Shown: positions 9,862 through 20,929 of the stretch, in pieces
Layout of the letters: every line of letters starts with the position of its first letter
How positions within the stretch are numbered: position 1 is the stretch's first letter
Source: Apostichopus japonicus
Lineage: Eukaryota; Echinodermata; Holothuroidea; Aspidochirotida; Stichopodidae
Length of the DNA: 64,000 bases
Direction: 5' to 3'
NCBI RefSeq assembly: GCF_037975245.1
Contig: NC_092563.1
Location: forward strand, 27,799,960 to 27,863,959
The notes under the pieces: model-generated
What the model was told of the DNA's origin: nothing
Seen by the model: only the letters and a program-made list of their open reading frames with translations
The model's database searches: none
Made by a program: the position numbers and the translations under genes

Positions 9862-12094
9862 AGACTTACTTCTTACCTGAATAGTTGATATGAAACATCA
9901 TGGCAAAGGAATCACTAAGCAAGTTGGTTTTGTTGGATTTTAAATGACAAGCAAATACTTGTGATGAGTGTGATGAGGGTCCTCACTCAGGGTTTCTTCT
10001 TGTACTTTCCATTCAGAAGATTTGATACTTTTCACTGTTCTATCTTCCACCCACCTCAGCCCACACCCACCTCAGCCCACACCCTTCATTCAAGTAACTC
10101 TTGAAGTGTAGTTGCTCAACTTTGCTTTTATTAGGTCTAGGTATCTTAAGTGATAACTTGTTTACAAAATTGTTCTTTGACTTCAAGCAGAGAAAAGGTA
10201 TTATATGACACCTTACTAATTCTTCCAAGTCCCAAGGCTAGTATTGAAATTGAAGTCAAACTTTGGCCTTTTTTTGAGGCGTTTGGGGGATTTTGGCTGT
10301 CTCTCTAATAATGCAGTACTTAGAAAAGCTGTTTTCATCATTGAAGAGTTGCATTGTTATGCCCCCCCCCCCCCTTGATTTGATTTTATTCGGCAAGATA
10401 TCATTCTTCATCTACATACAAACAAAAATTGCACATAAAGATAAACATTTAAAATACAAGATGGGAATATACTTAAATGCATCAAAAAGAAAATAACATG
10501 CCAAGGATAACCCTTTAAGCTAAAAGCTTATTTCCAAAGGGGTCCTTATAACCATAAAAATACAAAAGATAAGAAATAAACTATTATAACATCTAAAACA
10601 TGCATACAAACACTGTAAAAAAGAAAGATATTTATTGGTTTTTTATTTGTTGGTTAATTTGACAACCCTTCACTGCCATTTTGTGCTGGGAAGTCATTAT
10701 GAAGGAACAAGAACTAGTCAACTTGATTCCAAGTAAACTAGTGAATGCATAGAGTTTACACACACCTTGAGGACACAAAACGCTATTTCTCAGATTTGCA
10801 GTTTTTAAGCAAACTTTTGGGTACGCGATTTAACAAGAACATACTACAGGGTAAAGTCGTTGCTACCTTAGTGCTGCAGTAAAGTGCTAAACTAATCGTA
10901 ACAGTATGTGGACCTGAGAATTGTTCTTTGGTGCGAATCGGTCACTGTTGACAAATTTCTTGTCATGAATACAATTCTTGCTATTCCAGCCTTAAGTACT
11001 TTAAGTCAATGTGGTCTCTATCATGTGTGATCATATGTAGACAACTTACGATGAACCAGGCGCAAATCCAGGAATTGCGACTGGGCAGGAGGGAGACTGG
11101 GAAGGGCGAGTGGGGAGGGGGGAGTGATAACCTTAGTATGCCTTCTTTCGTTTTCTGGGAAAGGACCATATCTAGAACCCCTTTAGTGTATGTCGGCTTC
11201 AAGGATCCCATGGCCAACCCCCACCCCGCCATCCCATTTTCAATTCTTCCATCTGCCCAGGGCTTTGAATGGACTCATTTAGGACTGACTTAGCAGGACT
11301 GTATAATGTGCAGCAAACAGATAAAGGAATAGTCCCTATATATTTATATGTAAGTCCCCATGTTGTCCCCATATATTAGTCCCTATTTAGTCTATATATA
11401 TGGTTTTACAATTTATTTGACATAATAAGAATCCAAATCTTTCTCCCTTAAAGATTAAACATTGTGTGGTCGGCCTTCTTCAGTAGTATTATGTGCCTAC
11501 ATGCGAGTATGAGATCACAATAGGTCTTTGTTTTCTGTAACATTTGTTTCATAGTGTTTTACATGTTTTTCCTAGACCTGTGTTGAGATGGTCTTGTATT
11601 AAATAAGCAAAATTATAATAAAGTTGTAGCATTATAGATATATATATACATGTATGTTAAGATTTAGTTACCATGCAACACACATCTTGATTAGTTCATC
11701 GGGCTATTGACCATAATTACCAGCAAATATGATAAGTTTGCTCTTGTACAAGTATTTCTAGTTTTCTCAAATGTCTTTGTGAACTTAAATTACAAACAGT
11801 TTGAAGTAGTACCAAGTGACAGGCCGGGATATACAAGTAATGTATTGTGTGTGGGTAAAATGTGTATATGTTTATACATATATTCTCGCAGAGCTGGTTT
11901 AAGCTAGTGTGGGGCCTGTAGCATTTAGTTCAGGTGCGTTCCATATTCGTTTTCATCTTGGTTCAGTGACTACGACTTCAGTTTCAAATACAGCCTTCAT
12001 ATTTATGGGCTGTAAATATGTATCACAGAGATACTACCCCTACATTAACTTGTACTGCAGAAGGCTGTGTAACATCAGCAGAATTTTTTTACAA
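9862..12094. other. No gene seen; small repeats
   Basis: It contains a 16-base duplication (CCCACCTCAGCCCACA, twice, about 10050-10083), a 12-base C run near 10363-10374, and a segment at 11053-11120 (CGCAAATCCAGGAATTGCG then a purine tract) that resembles a worn dispersed repeat also hinted at near 60415. Open frames on both strands at 10981-11293 overlap and match nothing. At 11336-11402 there are loose copies of TCCCCATATATTAG. The rest is unique AT-rich DNA. Confidence 0.45.
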
Positions 12095-12663
12095 TAACAA
12101 GTATTTCCCCTATACTGTAACATGAACTTTCCATATACTGTATCAAGTATTTTACATATACTGTAACAAGTATTTTCCCTATACTGTGACAAGTATTTTC
12201 CCTATACTGTGGCAAATATTTTCCCTATACTGTAACATGTATTTTCCCTATACTGTGACAAGTATTTACCCTATATACTGTAACATGTATTTTCCATATT
12301 CTGTAACAAGTATTTTCCCTATAGATACTGTGGCAAGTATTTTCCCTACACTGTAACTTGTATTTTCCCTATACTGTGACAAGAATTTTCCCTATACTGT
12401 AACACGTATTTTCCATATTCTGTAACAAGTATTTTCCATATACTGTAACAAGTATTTTCCCTATACTGTGACAAGTATTTCCCCTACACTGTAACACGTA
12501 TTTTCCATATACTGCACATAACAAGTATTTCCCTATACTATGACAAGTATTTTCCCTATACTGTAACAAGTATTTTTCCATATTCTGTAACAAGTATTTT
12601 CCCTATAGATACTGTGGCAAGTATTTTCCCTATACTATAATAAGTAGTTCCCCTATACTGTAG
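12095..12663. repeat. 23-bp minisatellite array (about 24 units)
   Basis: The unit is TATTTTCCCTATACTG followed by T(A/G)(A/G)CAAG, with 23-25 base spacing. Variants (GTGACAAG, GTAACATG, ATAGATACTGTGGCAAG) recur in blocks: the order CCATATTCTGTAACAAG, then CCCTATAGATACTGTGGC, appears at about 12293-12340 and again at about 12571-12620, showing duplication of multi-unit blocks. The minus-strand open frame 12369-12593 (Tyr/Gly/Cys-rich) is a product of the repeat. Confidence 0.95.
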
Positions 12664-13028
12664 AGAAGAAGAACATGGACCAAAATGTAGTAATAATCTT
12701 AAAGCAGTGTCATTCAACATTGGTAAAAGTTTATAGCTCTATTTGAATAGGGGACATACCGTATACCCCAACAGTCATATTCAGTTTATAACACAGAGAT
12801 CTCTGTGAAGAGCAGGAGCAGCGAAACAGCTAAGAAAAATCTTGTTCTGTTTGGTAGATAGCCTAGTTTAAATGTCATATCTGGGAGCTGTTATTTTGTA
12901 AGTCTGTGATGCCATTATGTCTCCTAGAATCTGAAATCATTTACTCTTGCTTTGTTTTAATTTTAAACATTCAAGGTTAAATGTTAGCATTGTTAGACAA
13001 CTGAATCCATTGCTACTGTTGTAAGTTA
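12664..13028. other. No gene seen
   Basis: Unique AT-rich sequence with no open frame or motif of note. Confidence 0.5.
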
Positions 13029-13083
13029 GCCATGTTAATTAGTTAACATGTTAATTAGTTAACATGTAACATGTTAATTAGTT
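13029..13083. repeat. ATGTTAATTAGTTAAC tandem repeat carrying TAATTA
   Basis: Three copies of CATGTTAATTAGTT within 55 bases, at spacings of 16 and about 24 bases. Each carries a TTAATTA homeodomain core, and GTTAAC palindromes join the first copies. It could bind homeodomain proteins in an array but may be only a small satellite. Confidence 0.8.
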
Positions 13084-14132
13084 CCAACATATTAGATTCA
13101 GCATTTGCAAGACCCGTCTTCATTACCGGAAATCAACATTGTCATAAGAAATATCAGAAAATGGTGAGGTGAGGTTTGTATCTCTTTTAAGGTTAAAACA
13201 TTGGGAATTACAAATATGTAATTTTACACATTCCACAATCCTACTGGATTTATGGTATCAGCACCATGAGTGCTTGAGCTTCATAACCCTGATAACTTTC
13301 CTGATCTTTGTGAGGGAGGTCCCGTCACGAACATCAAATTAACATAACAGAAGGAAATCTCTTTGAGTAATCAGAAATTGGATTCTGAAAGTTTGACCTT
13401 CCATGATATATATATATATATTCTTGCTTTTGTTATTTCATACATGTATAGCTATGATGTTTTAAAGTAGATATAAAGAGATTGATTAACCAGTTTTCCA
13501 GGTCTCAGCCAGTGAAGCTTTCATGCTCTCTACTAATGGGCTTGACAGAAGCAAGCAGATAGTTTTAATGTCTTTAACATTACCAGTTCATCACCTTGAA
13601 ATCTGTATTGTGATCAAGGAATAGAAAGGAATAGATAGAGAAGATTTTATTGAGGATAAATTTGATGTTGAAGGCCAGGAATTGATGAGGTGATGCTTTG
13701 GCCTCTAGGATATATATATACATCCAGGATTAGCTGATGGCTTTACGGATTATATGATATTTCCACGAATCTACTTTTGAGAAGCATGCAAAGCGAAAAG
13801 GTCCCTAAAGATTTCTATCCAAGAGTCCTTCTGTCCTAAAGTAGAATTAATAGAAGAACTAAATGTATATTTGGGTCATGCAGCAAGTTTACCAAGCAAA
13901 TTTTGCTTTAGAAAAGTAATATATATTTGGCAGGTCACGATATTGGGTGCAGTTCCTTTCAGCATTGATAGTATGTTGTAGTCAGAGTCCTGACATTGTT
14001 ATACTTGCAGGACATTCTCCATTGGCTGACTGAAACGAAAACAAACTATATACATGCATTAATATATGCAGATAGACAGACAGTTATTAATTGGACTAAT
14101 TAGTTATCTGTGGAGCAAATATGAAGCATAAG
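13084..14132. other. No gene seen
   Basis: Unique AT-rich DNA with a (TA)n run at 13408-13421 and short TATATATA words near 13711. GGTCTCAGCCAGTGAAGC at about 13500 has no splice partner. Nothing recognised. Confidence 0.5.
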
Positions 14133-14320
14133 CATTGATAGTAGTAATCTGGTGAATTCTAATGAATGGCATATTCATGCATTGATAGTATTAAACTGGT
14201 GTTTCTTAGGAATGGCATATGTATGCATTGATAGTAGTAATGTGGTGTGTCTAAGAAATGGTATAAACATGCATTGATAGTAGTAATGTGGTGTGTCTAA
14301 GGAATGACATATAAATGCAT
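14133..14320. repeat. 46-bp tandem repeat (4 units)
   Basis: Units start GCATTGATAGTA at 14133, 14179, 14225 and 14271, an exact 46-base period. Bodies share (A/T)GTGGTGT(G/T)TCTAAG(A/G)AATGGCATA with moderate divergence; the last two copies are nearly identical. Confidence 0.93.
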
Positions 14321-15279
14321 GAAAGTACTTTAATGATAATATTGAAGATAAATTCAGTTTAATAGAGAACCATGTTCAGTGTTAAACATTTGTAATTCAA
14401 GCCTGATGTAGTGGTTGCTAAGTGCAATGCATTTATATAGACAGGGTAGTGTAACACTCATGAATATCCAGGCAGTTTAATTTGATACTAATGGTGAGTC
14501 ACTCCATAGAATCCCTTCTACATTAAACATGTCTCTTCACAAGCATCCATCTAGCAGCCTCTTCTCGATGACTGGACAATTCCAGTCTGCCGCCATCCTC
14601 ATTCTGCCACCCTAAAGAATGTTGCAAATAGCGTACAATTTGAGTATTCACAAGCAGTGTTTTATGCTTATGTACTTGCTAACAATCTGGCTTGCAGTCA
14701 TAGCCTGTGCAGTCATATTACAGTCACAGCACTATTACCCCCTCCCCCACCCCTCCCTTCCACAGTATCTTGATAAGTTTCGTATTTAAATCTGGGGTGT
14801 CTTTCCGTGGTTTATTTTTTGGTGTCGTTCCCCTGTCTCAAAACATTGTGTGGATTGAACATTGGGAAAATGACCTCTAGCCAGCTAGAAGAGACTTACT
14901 AAAAAGTTCCATTCAATCCAGAAAGAGAGTTAGTCAAGGACCATGGCAGAGCATATACCAAATTTTGTTTGATACTTAAGTATTACTTAAATGTGACTAT
15001 TAATGCACAGCATAAATTGTATTTCAGTTTCTGTACAAGAGTAGATTTCACATATATATATTATCTTTTTGCTTCCTTTCTGGCTGGTTGAACCATTATT
15101 TCTCCCAAGTCATATTGGGGCACCCCAAGAGTACCTTCTCTCTCTGACCTATTGAGCAGCCTGTAACCATTGTCTTACTCCAGCTGTACAACTGCCCAAG
15201 TGATGAAAGTCATCCCCGTCTTTGGCTCCCAGCAAAATTACATCTTAAAAACTGTCACAATTGCCTCAGAAGCTTGCCA
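14321..15279. other. No gene seen
   Basis: Unique sequence with pyrimidine-rich patches (ACCCCCTCCCCCACCCC near 14740). No open frame or recognisable motif. Confidence 0.5.
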
Positions 15280-15725
15280 ATTAATTTTTGATTAGTATTT
15301 ATTGGTGCACCCTAAAAATTTCAGCCAGCTTGCACCATTTGGGTTTGTAACGTGAGTCGTTCTCTTGTGGGCTGTCGGTTTAATTACGCTCCCAAGATAT
15401 GACGTCATTAAAGTGGTCGTTGAGAGCGACTGTTTAACATTTGAAAATGAAAAGATTATTTGTCTCGAGGAGTCGTAATAACGGAATTGCTCTAACTGCA
15501 TGCCATAACATTTTCTCCCTTGGTAAAAAAAATTTTGTTACGGTTTGTTGTTATGATCTTAATTGCATAAAAATCCCAATTGGGAGAGTTTTTGATTCAG
15601 CACATTTTGCCTTTCATATATATGAAAGTGGCTGAATATAGGTTATGTGGCACAACATTCGTCTGTTGTTGCCAGGTGACAAACCGGTACTACCGGCTCA
15701 TCCGTTGACCTCTGACTCGTTTATA
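15280..15725. promoter_or_regulatory. Complex unique segment with full CRE palindrome
   Basis: A non-repetitive stretch richer in CpG than its surroundings. It carries CCAATTAATTTTTGATTAG, GGTTTAATTACGC and a perfect TGACGTCA palindrome at 15400-15407, the binding site of CREB/ATF-type bZIP factors. Overlapping 64-69 codon open frames on both strands match nothing. I infer a possible regulatory element. Confidence 0.3.
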
Positions 15726-15964
15726 TTTGATCCCTGATGATAAAATGAGCACTAAATATTATGCTACCTGGGCTAAGGCTATAATGTTATTTGTGTTCTT
15801 TTCACTCATTAAGTGTTTGAACCAAGCGAAAAATGTGTACGTGAGACTAGTCTTAAAATGTCTTTATGCTATGCACATGGCTGTGTGCAGTAGTACAGCA
15901 TTACACATCCTATGTATATATTCAGTGGATATGTATATGATTGGAAAACTCCTTTTGAACAACC

Positions 15965-16025
15965 TGTATGTATCTTTTCTGCTCTCCCTTCCCCTCCACC
16001 CCTCCCTCCCCCTCCACCCCCACCC
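15965..16025. repeat. Pyrimidine-rich CCCTCCACCCC tract
   Basis: Degenerate tandem CCCTCCCCCTCCACCCC on the + strand. The Gly-rich minus-strand open frames at 15864-16141 derive from it. Confidence 0.85.
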
Positions 16026-16242
16026 GTCTTCATAACTAAAGGATAACAGAAGAATAAGAGGTTTCCATGATCTAATTCTTGATACCGATAATCTATTCTC
16101 ATTGGATAAATTTTCGCCCACAACTTAGGTAGCTTGTACAACTTTTGGCAAGTGTATCTTTTCTTCTTGTGATTATCCCGAGATAGATATCTTGATTTCT
16201 TTCAATATTAATTTCATTTTTTTTATTTCTATCATTTTGCAG

Positions 16243-16315
16243 GTGCATAATTGCTGGAGTATTTAACTTTGGAGCAGGTGTTGAACTTTTCTTCAGTTTT
16301 TCCAAAAAAAATTTG
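16243..16315 (+). other. Exon-like segment (73 bp) with strong splice sites
   Basis: A textbook acceptor (TTTTTATTTCTATCATTTTGCAG, ending at 16242) and a consensus donor (GTAAGTATC from 16316) bound 73 bases. After one leading base, one frame is open across all 24 codons and reads CIIAGVFNFGAGVELFFSFS; the other two frames contain stops. The peptide is hydrophobic and membrane-like, and I do not recognise it. This is the best internal-exon candidate in the window. It could still be a cryptic or non-coding exon: in AT-rich DNA such combinations arise by chance. Confidence 0.3.
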
Positions 16316-16778
16316 GTAAGTATCTTGGTAAGGACAATGAATATATGAATATATTCAAATGTATATGTCTTACCTGAACTTTGTTGACCTTTTCACTTAT
16401 TTTGTAAAGTTTCAGTCACTAAAGTATTGACAGTGTTTCTGTTCTATGTACTGTATCCTCATCACTGTTTGCGAGTTTTAAAGGGATCCTTGAAGCGGAG
16501 TTGCAACCTGTTTGCCCAGAATGTCCGCAACAATCCTTGAAAGTTTAAAGTATGAAACCTCAAAGTTAAAATTGTTTTATGGTAGAAGACACAACTCTTA
16601 TTGGTTGGTGCTTTTTTGGTTATCACTTGTTCATTTTTCCATGAACCATTTTTGTGTGGTAAAAGTTAATACACAAAACATATTGGTACTAGCTTTGAAT
16701 TCAGTATATAAGTATTTCTTCTTGTGTTTTTTTCAACTAAGTGAGCTTAATCCACAGTGAACACATGATCTATACATC
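16316..16778. other. No gene seen
   Basis: A possible intron downstream of the exon-like segment. The + open frame 16512-16760 (Leu/Phe/Ser-rich) has no recognisable motif. Confidence 0.45.
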
Positions 16779-16786
16779 CCTGTTTC

Positions 16787-16852
16787 CCCCATATGCCTAT
16801 ACATTATCCCCATATATTTTCCCCATATATTATCCCCATATATTTTTCCATT
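16787..16852. repeat. CCCCATATATTTTC tandem repeat
   Basis: Four imperfect copies of a 14-17 base unit CCCCATATAT(T)T(A)T(T)CC on the + strand. Related loose words occur at 11353-11402, so the unit may be dispersed. Confidence 0.85.
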
Positions 16853-16879
16853 TACATCCGTTGTGCTTTTTTTGCCAAC

Positions 16880-18560
16880 TTTGGATTCCCGGCAAAAGAT
16901 TCCCATTTCTAAATTCCGACGTTCTCTTTGCATGTCCAGATAAATTCTTGACAGGTCTCTCGGAGCGGTTTAAACCCAAGGTAATCCTGATGGAACTAAA
17001 ATAAAGAAACCCCTCGTTATGTCCCAATATGTAAATAATCATCTGTTTGTTAATGCCAGGTGATCAAGACCCGCTGTCCTGTTTTACTTCATCTGCGGAT
17101 TGCTCGCTTTATCCCGAGGAAGGCTGCTCCGAGTCTCTCTGTCATTAATTGTCTCCTCGATTGACATTCAGGAAAGGTTGCAACATTGGGCTTTGGTCTT
17201 AATTAGTTACCGGGGTGTAATACCAACACATATCGTCTTACCAGCCCATAATCTAATTCTGACTGTCCCTAAGTCCTCAATTAACCTCACAGGCTCTGAG
17301 GAGTGTCGGAAACTCGAGCGGACTAATTTAACTCAATTTTACTTCAATCATCAGTCACCTAGCCAACCTTGGGACTATATAACACATCCTGTGTCCTTTT
17401 TACAGAATCTAGTAAATCCGTTTCATTTCGCTGCCTGATTATCATCCCTATCAAAAGAGAGAGAGAAGAAAATCTAAAAGGCAGTGAATTTAGCCAGGAG
17501 CAAGTGTCCCCATTTTTGTCAGTTTATTCACCCTGTTGTTGAACTTTTGTTCCTTTTTTCCCTTTCTTACTCTAAAGGCTTCCTCACACTCGAGCCCCTC
17601 ATCTTGTTTCCGAATCTGTAGACTGTTGTTGTCAGCGAAACCTCCTCGACTAATTAAGAGGCCTGTATGGAAATTCCTCTCTGATAGGGTACACATTATG
17701 AACCTGTTGACAAGGGTGATTAAGTCCCAAGTTCTTGTTTCCCTTAGCCATACCAGAATAGTTTCCCACAAGTCTGAGGCCATCTGAATTACCACTGCTA
17801 GGACGCATTATTTATCCTCAAATCTTTGCCCCGGGGGCATAATTGAGCTTTGCCTATTCTTTAGTAATACATGGTGTTGGGATTATGAAATGGAAAATGG
17901 CAGATGTGTCTTTTATCTCATGCATCGAACCTCCAAAGCCTGTTGATTGTTCCTGGAAATGTGACTATGGGTGTAGACCACTGGACCAAACCTCCCCTAT
18001 GAGTTATCATTTTTTGTCCTGCTTTATTTTTCTTACCTATTAAGATGTGGGTGTTAAATTACTGGTAATGTAGGGTGAAACTGTCCTGGGACAAAGCCCC
18101 ACAGCTAAATCTGATTCTTGAATAGAGTAATTAATTTTGAATCTGTTTATCCTGGGAGTTCATATTTCGGGCGTCTTTGTTACCTCAGAATGAGATAAAT
18201 TAATTTCCATGTTGTCAACCAAAATACAAATTTAGCTTAATTTAATAGCAATTTCACTGTCATAAGTGATGGTCTTCCTAAAGGACCCCTTATACATCCC
18301 AAACCTGGAGTCCTTCATTTTCTGTGACTTTTACTTTCTCAGATTAAGACCCATTTTGGTCTTACCTCAGGAGTGAATTGATATCTCTCAGGTTTAACAT
18401 AACGCCAAATATCTACCAAGGGATGAGATGGTATTAAACTATAGAACTGAGGATAACCGTTTATGGAACTTGAAAAACTGAGAGAAATAAACGCCTATCA
18501 ACTCGAATCTCGGCTACACAAAATGAATACTAAAACTTGATATGTTTTAATTATTTCCTC
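16880..18560. promoter_or_regulatory. Long complex non-coding segment, possible enhancer cluster
   Basis: About 1.7 kb without tandem repeats or long homopolymers, with noticeably higher sequence complexity than the flanks and many homeodomain-like cores (GTCTTAATTAGTTACC near 17200, CTCAATTAACC near 17277, GACTAATTAAGAGG near 17647), Sox-like ACAAAG words and CAGATGTG (E-box, near 17901). Open frames on both strands at 17490-17795, and on + at 17100-17438, match no family. This is how clusters of conserved non-coding elements look in animal genomes, but conservation has not been tested. Confidence 0.35.
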
Positions 18561-18925
18561 TCATCTGTTGGTGTTAAAGCGAAGTCATTTTGCAGTTTTG
18601 TTTGCCGATCTATTCGCAACTCATTAAAGTAATTACCCTCTGCGATGTGCTATCCTCACTTAGTGATAAATGCACGATGTGGATGATCTGCTGATCGATC
18701 AAGAGATGAAACAAATTTTCTGAAACAATCATATAATTAAATACTGCTTGATAACCTGCAAGACTTCCCTGATAAGTAAGCTGCAACATGTTCCTAATTA
18801 ATATGCTTGTGTAGAGCATGTAATGAAATACCCTGTTTAATTAAATACAACGGAAAATGAAGCAACCAAGTTTAGTGAACATAGGAATACATGTTAGGCG
18901 AGAATGGGTAAGAAATTTCAAAGAA
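18561..18925. other. No gene seen
   Basis: AT-rich unique sequence with TTAATTA words near 18798 and 18837. No gene evidence. Confidence 0.45.
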
Positions 18926-19018
18926 TGCCAAACTTTCCAGCCTCCACTGGGACATGAACCCGGGTGTCCCGCTCTATATCTCTATAATATTATCTATTGC
19001 GATATCAACACTTGATGT
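18926..19018 (-). mobile_element. tRNA-derived SINE-like fragment
   Basis: On the minus strand, ACCCGGGTTCATGTCCC contains a near-consensus RNA polymerase III B-box (complement of 18949-18961), followed by AGTGGAGGCTGGAAAG. A degraded A-box region may lie upstream on the minus strand (around 18985-19015) but is not clear. The arrangement is typical of a tRNA-derived SINE head; no intact cloverleaf can be folded. Confidence 0.4.
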
Positions 19019-20929
19019 TTAATGTCCAGTGGTTCTTCAAAACCAGCAAAAGGAGGTCATAATATATGTATATATATGTAAATGTATAATGCCACTTTAA
19101 GTATTACTAATTCATTACTCATATTGTATGTGTTCATGGGCATTTTTTTTCCCATAGTCTTTATAGGACATTTTCTCTTTACTCCTTTGAAAACTTAACA
19201 TGTAAAAGGGGAAAGAGAAAAAAAAACCGACAGATTATCATGAAGCATACCTTCCCTTGAGGCATTTGAATTTAAAATGACCGAAACCCTCCATAAATTA
19301 GCATGTTCTTGAGCTCTTTCATCCACTTTAAACTTTCGATATAGTCTTGATGAGCAATGAATACTGTCCTGTTCCATATCTTGAATGTTTGTGCTGTAAA
19401 TTCATGCAGCTTGATTGTCTAAATAAGTTTAAATTACATGTCCCTGCCTGCGATGGTGAATTTGTTGATTTTTCAGTCGTGTATCATAACTTATAGCTGA
19501 GCTGTTTTCCTCCCACAAACTGTTTTAAGGGGAAGCACATAATCCTCATTTACAAAGGGTACATTAAGTTGATAATTCCCCTAATCCCTTAGATAGCATT
19601 TGAAACAACAACGTTTGTTCCACCTACGTTAATAATTAGACTAGGCTTTAGATCATGTTTTGCAGTGTACCTCCTTCAGGTCGAAGATTAGATCTATCAA
19701 CCTGTAAATATTCATCTATCAAAATAAAAGGATTTCCTGGGATTAAAGGTAATGGAGTTTGAACTTTTGTCCAATTTTTGCCCAAAGTTTTCTGTAGTAC
19801 TTTGGTTATCTAGAGTGTCTGGATCTCCAAGTTCTTCCCAGACGTTGAGGGAAAGAACTTAAAGGATTAAAGGTTGGCAGCGAAATACTTACTGTAAAAA
19901 TTGAGTATGGGTTGCCCATTGTTAGACTTTCTAGCTTATTTTGGGCTAATGCTGATGGTCATTACTGTTTTGTTATGTGACTCATTGAATTGATATCTTT
20001 AAATATCTAGCGGTGTGGTGGTATACGGTAACATTTAATCTAAAATGCCTTTATGTAAATGGCCAAAACTGCCACAGTGAAACAAGGAAACATCAGTTTT
20101 GTATTTGAAGATAATTTTTGTGGATTAATCCACTGATTTTGTGGAGTTATACAGTAAACTTCAAACATGCAGGAAGTTTAGGGAATTGTTTCCTTGCATC
20201 AAGCAGTTTGAAGTGACCCCTGACCTTTACTGGTATAATTCTTTCAATTTCTGGCGGAATGTGGTCAAACCATTGATGACATCAAATAGCTGAAGGATAG
20301 AACTAGAAACAGCTTAGCAAAGCCAGCCAGCCAGATCCTCATCACCACTATCGTTTGAAATAACATTATTGCCCTCACTATCGCGAATTTACCGTAAACC
20401 ATCGTAAAATGAACATCTCCCCCCCCCCCCAAATTCTTAGCGATCACTGCTACAGTTTTCCTTGTAGTAGTAGTTGCTTGCGGTGCATTTCTTGATGTGA
20501 CTAGAAAGATTGTTCTTAGTGTTGGTAAACAATGCTCTATGGTTGTATTTCAGGGCCGCTGCCGAAAATGAAAATACCACTTTTTCAATTTCCAGACGGA
20601 GAGTTTTTATCAGCATCATCAGATTTTGATGTTTTGGTTGTGTTTAATCTAATAATATTTAAATCACCTTTAAAAAAAGTTTCCTCTTAATGAAAAAGTT
20701 ATCAGAAAATGATCCATTTAGTAAGTTAACATCGATGAAAACTTTCACACACAGGCATTTCAATGCTTGCTCAACCATGATCTGTAATTTAACATAATGG
20801 AATGTTCATCCCACTGTGAGGCTCTTTTTCGTCTATTTCGTAACGAAGGCAAAGTAATCTATGTGAAAAGCCGTTCTATGATGCATGTGTATGTGTGGGT
20901 GGGTTTGTATGTGATATCCTTCAATGGTG
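19019..20929. other. No gene seen
   Basis: Unique AT-rich DNA. A run of 10 C lies at about 20420-20429. The part at 20260-20640 is somewhat more complex (TTCAGGGCCGCTGCCGAAA) but encodes nothing recognised. CCTGGGATTAAAGG near 19738 has an Otx-like GGATTA word. A strong donor-like word on the minus strand near 19893 lacks a matching acceptor. Confidence 0.45.

Noticed and set aside
17490-17795. Overlapping 101- and 83-codon frames on opposite strands
   Set aside because: No recognisable domain, both strands open over the same DNA, and no convincing donor; better explained as complex non-coding sequence with few stops by chance.
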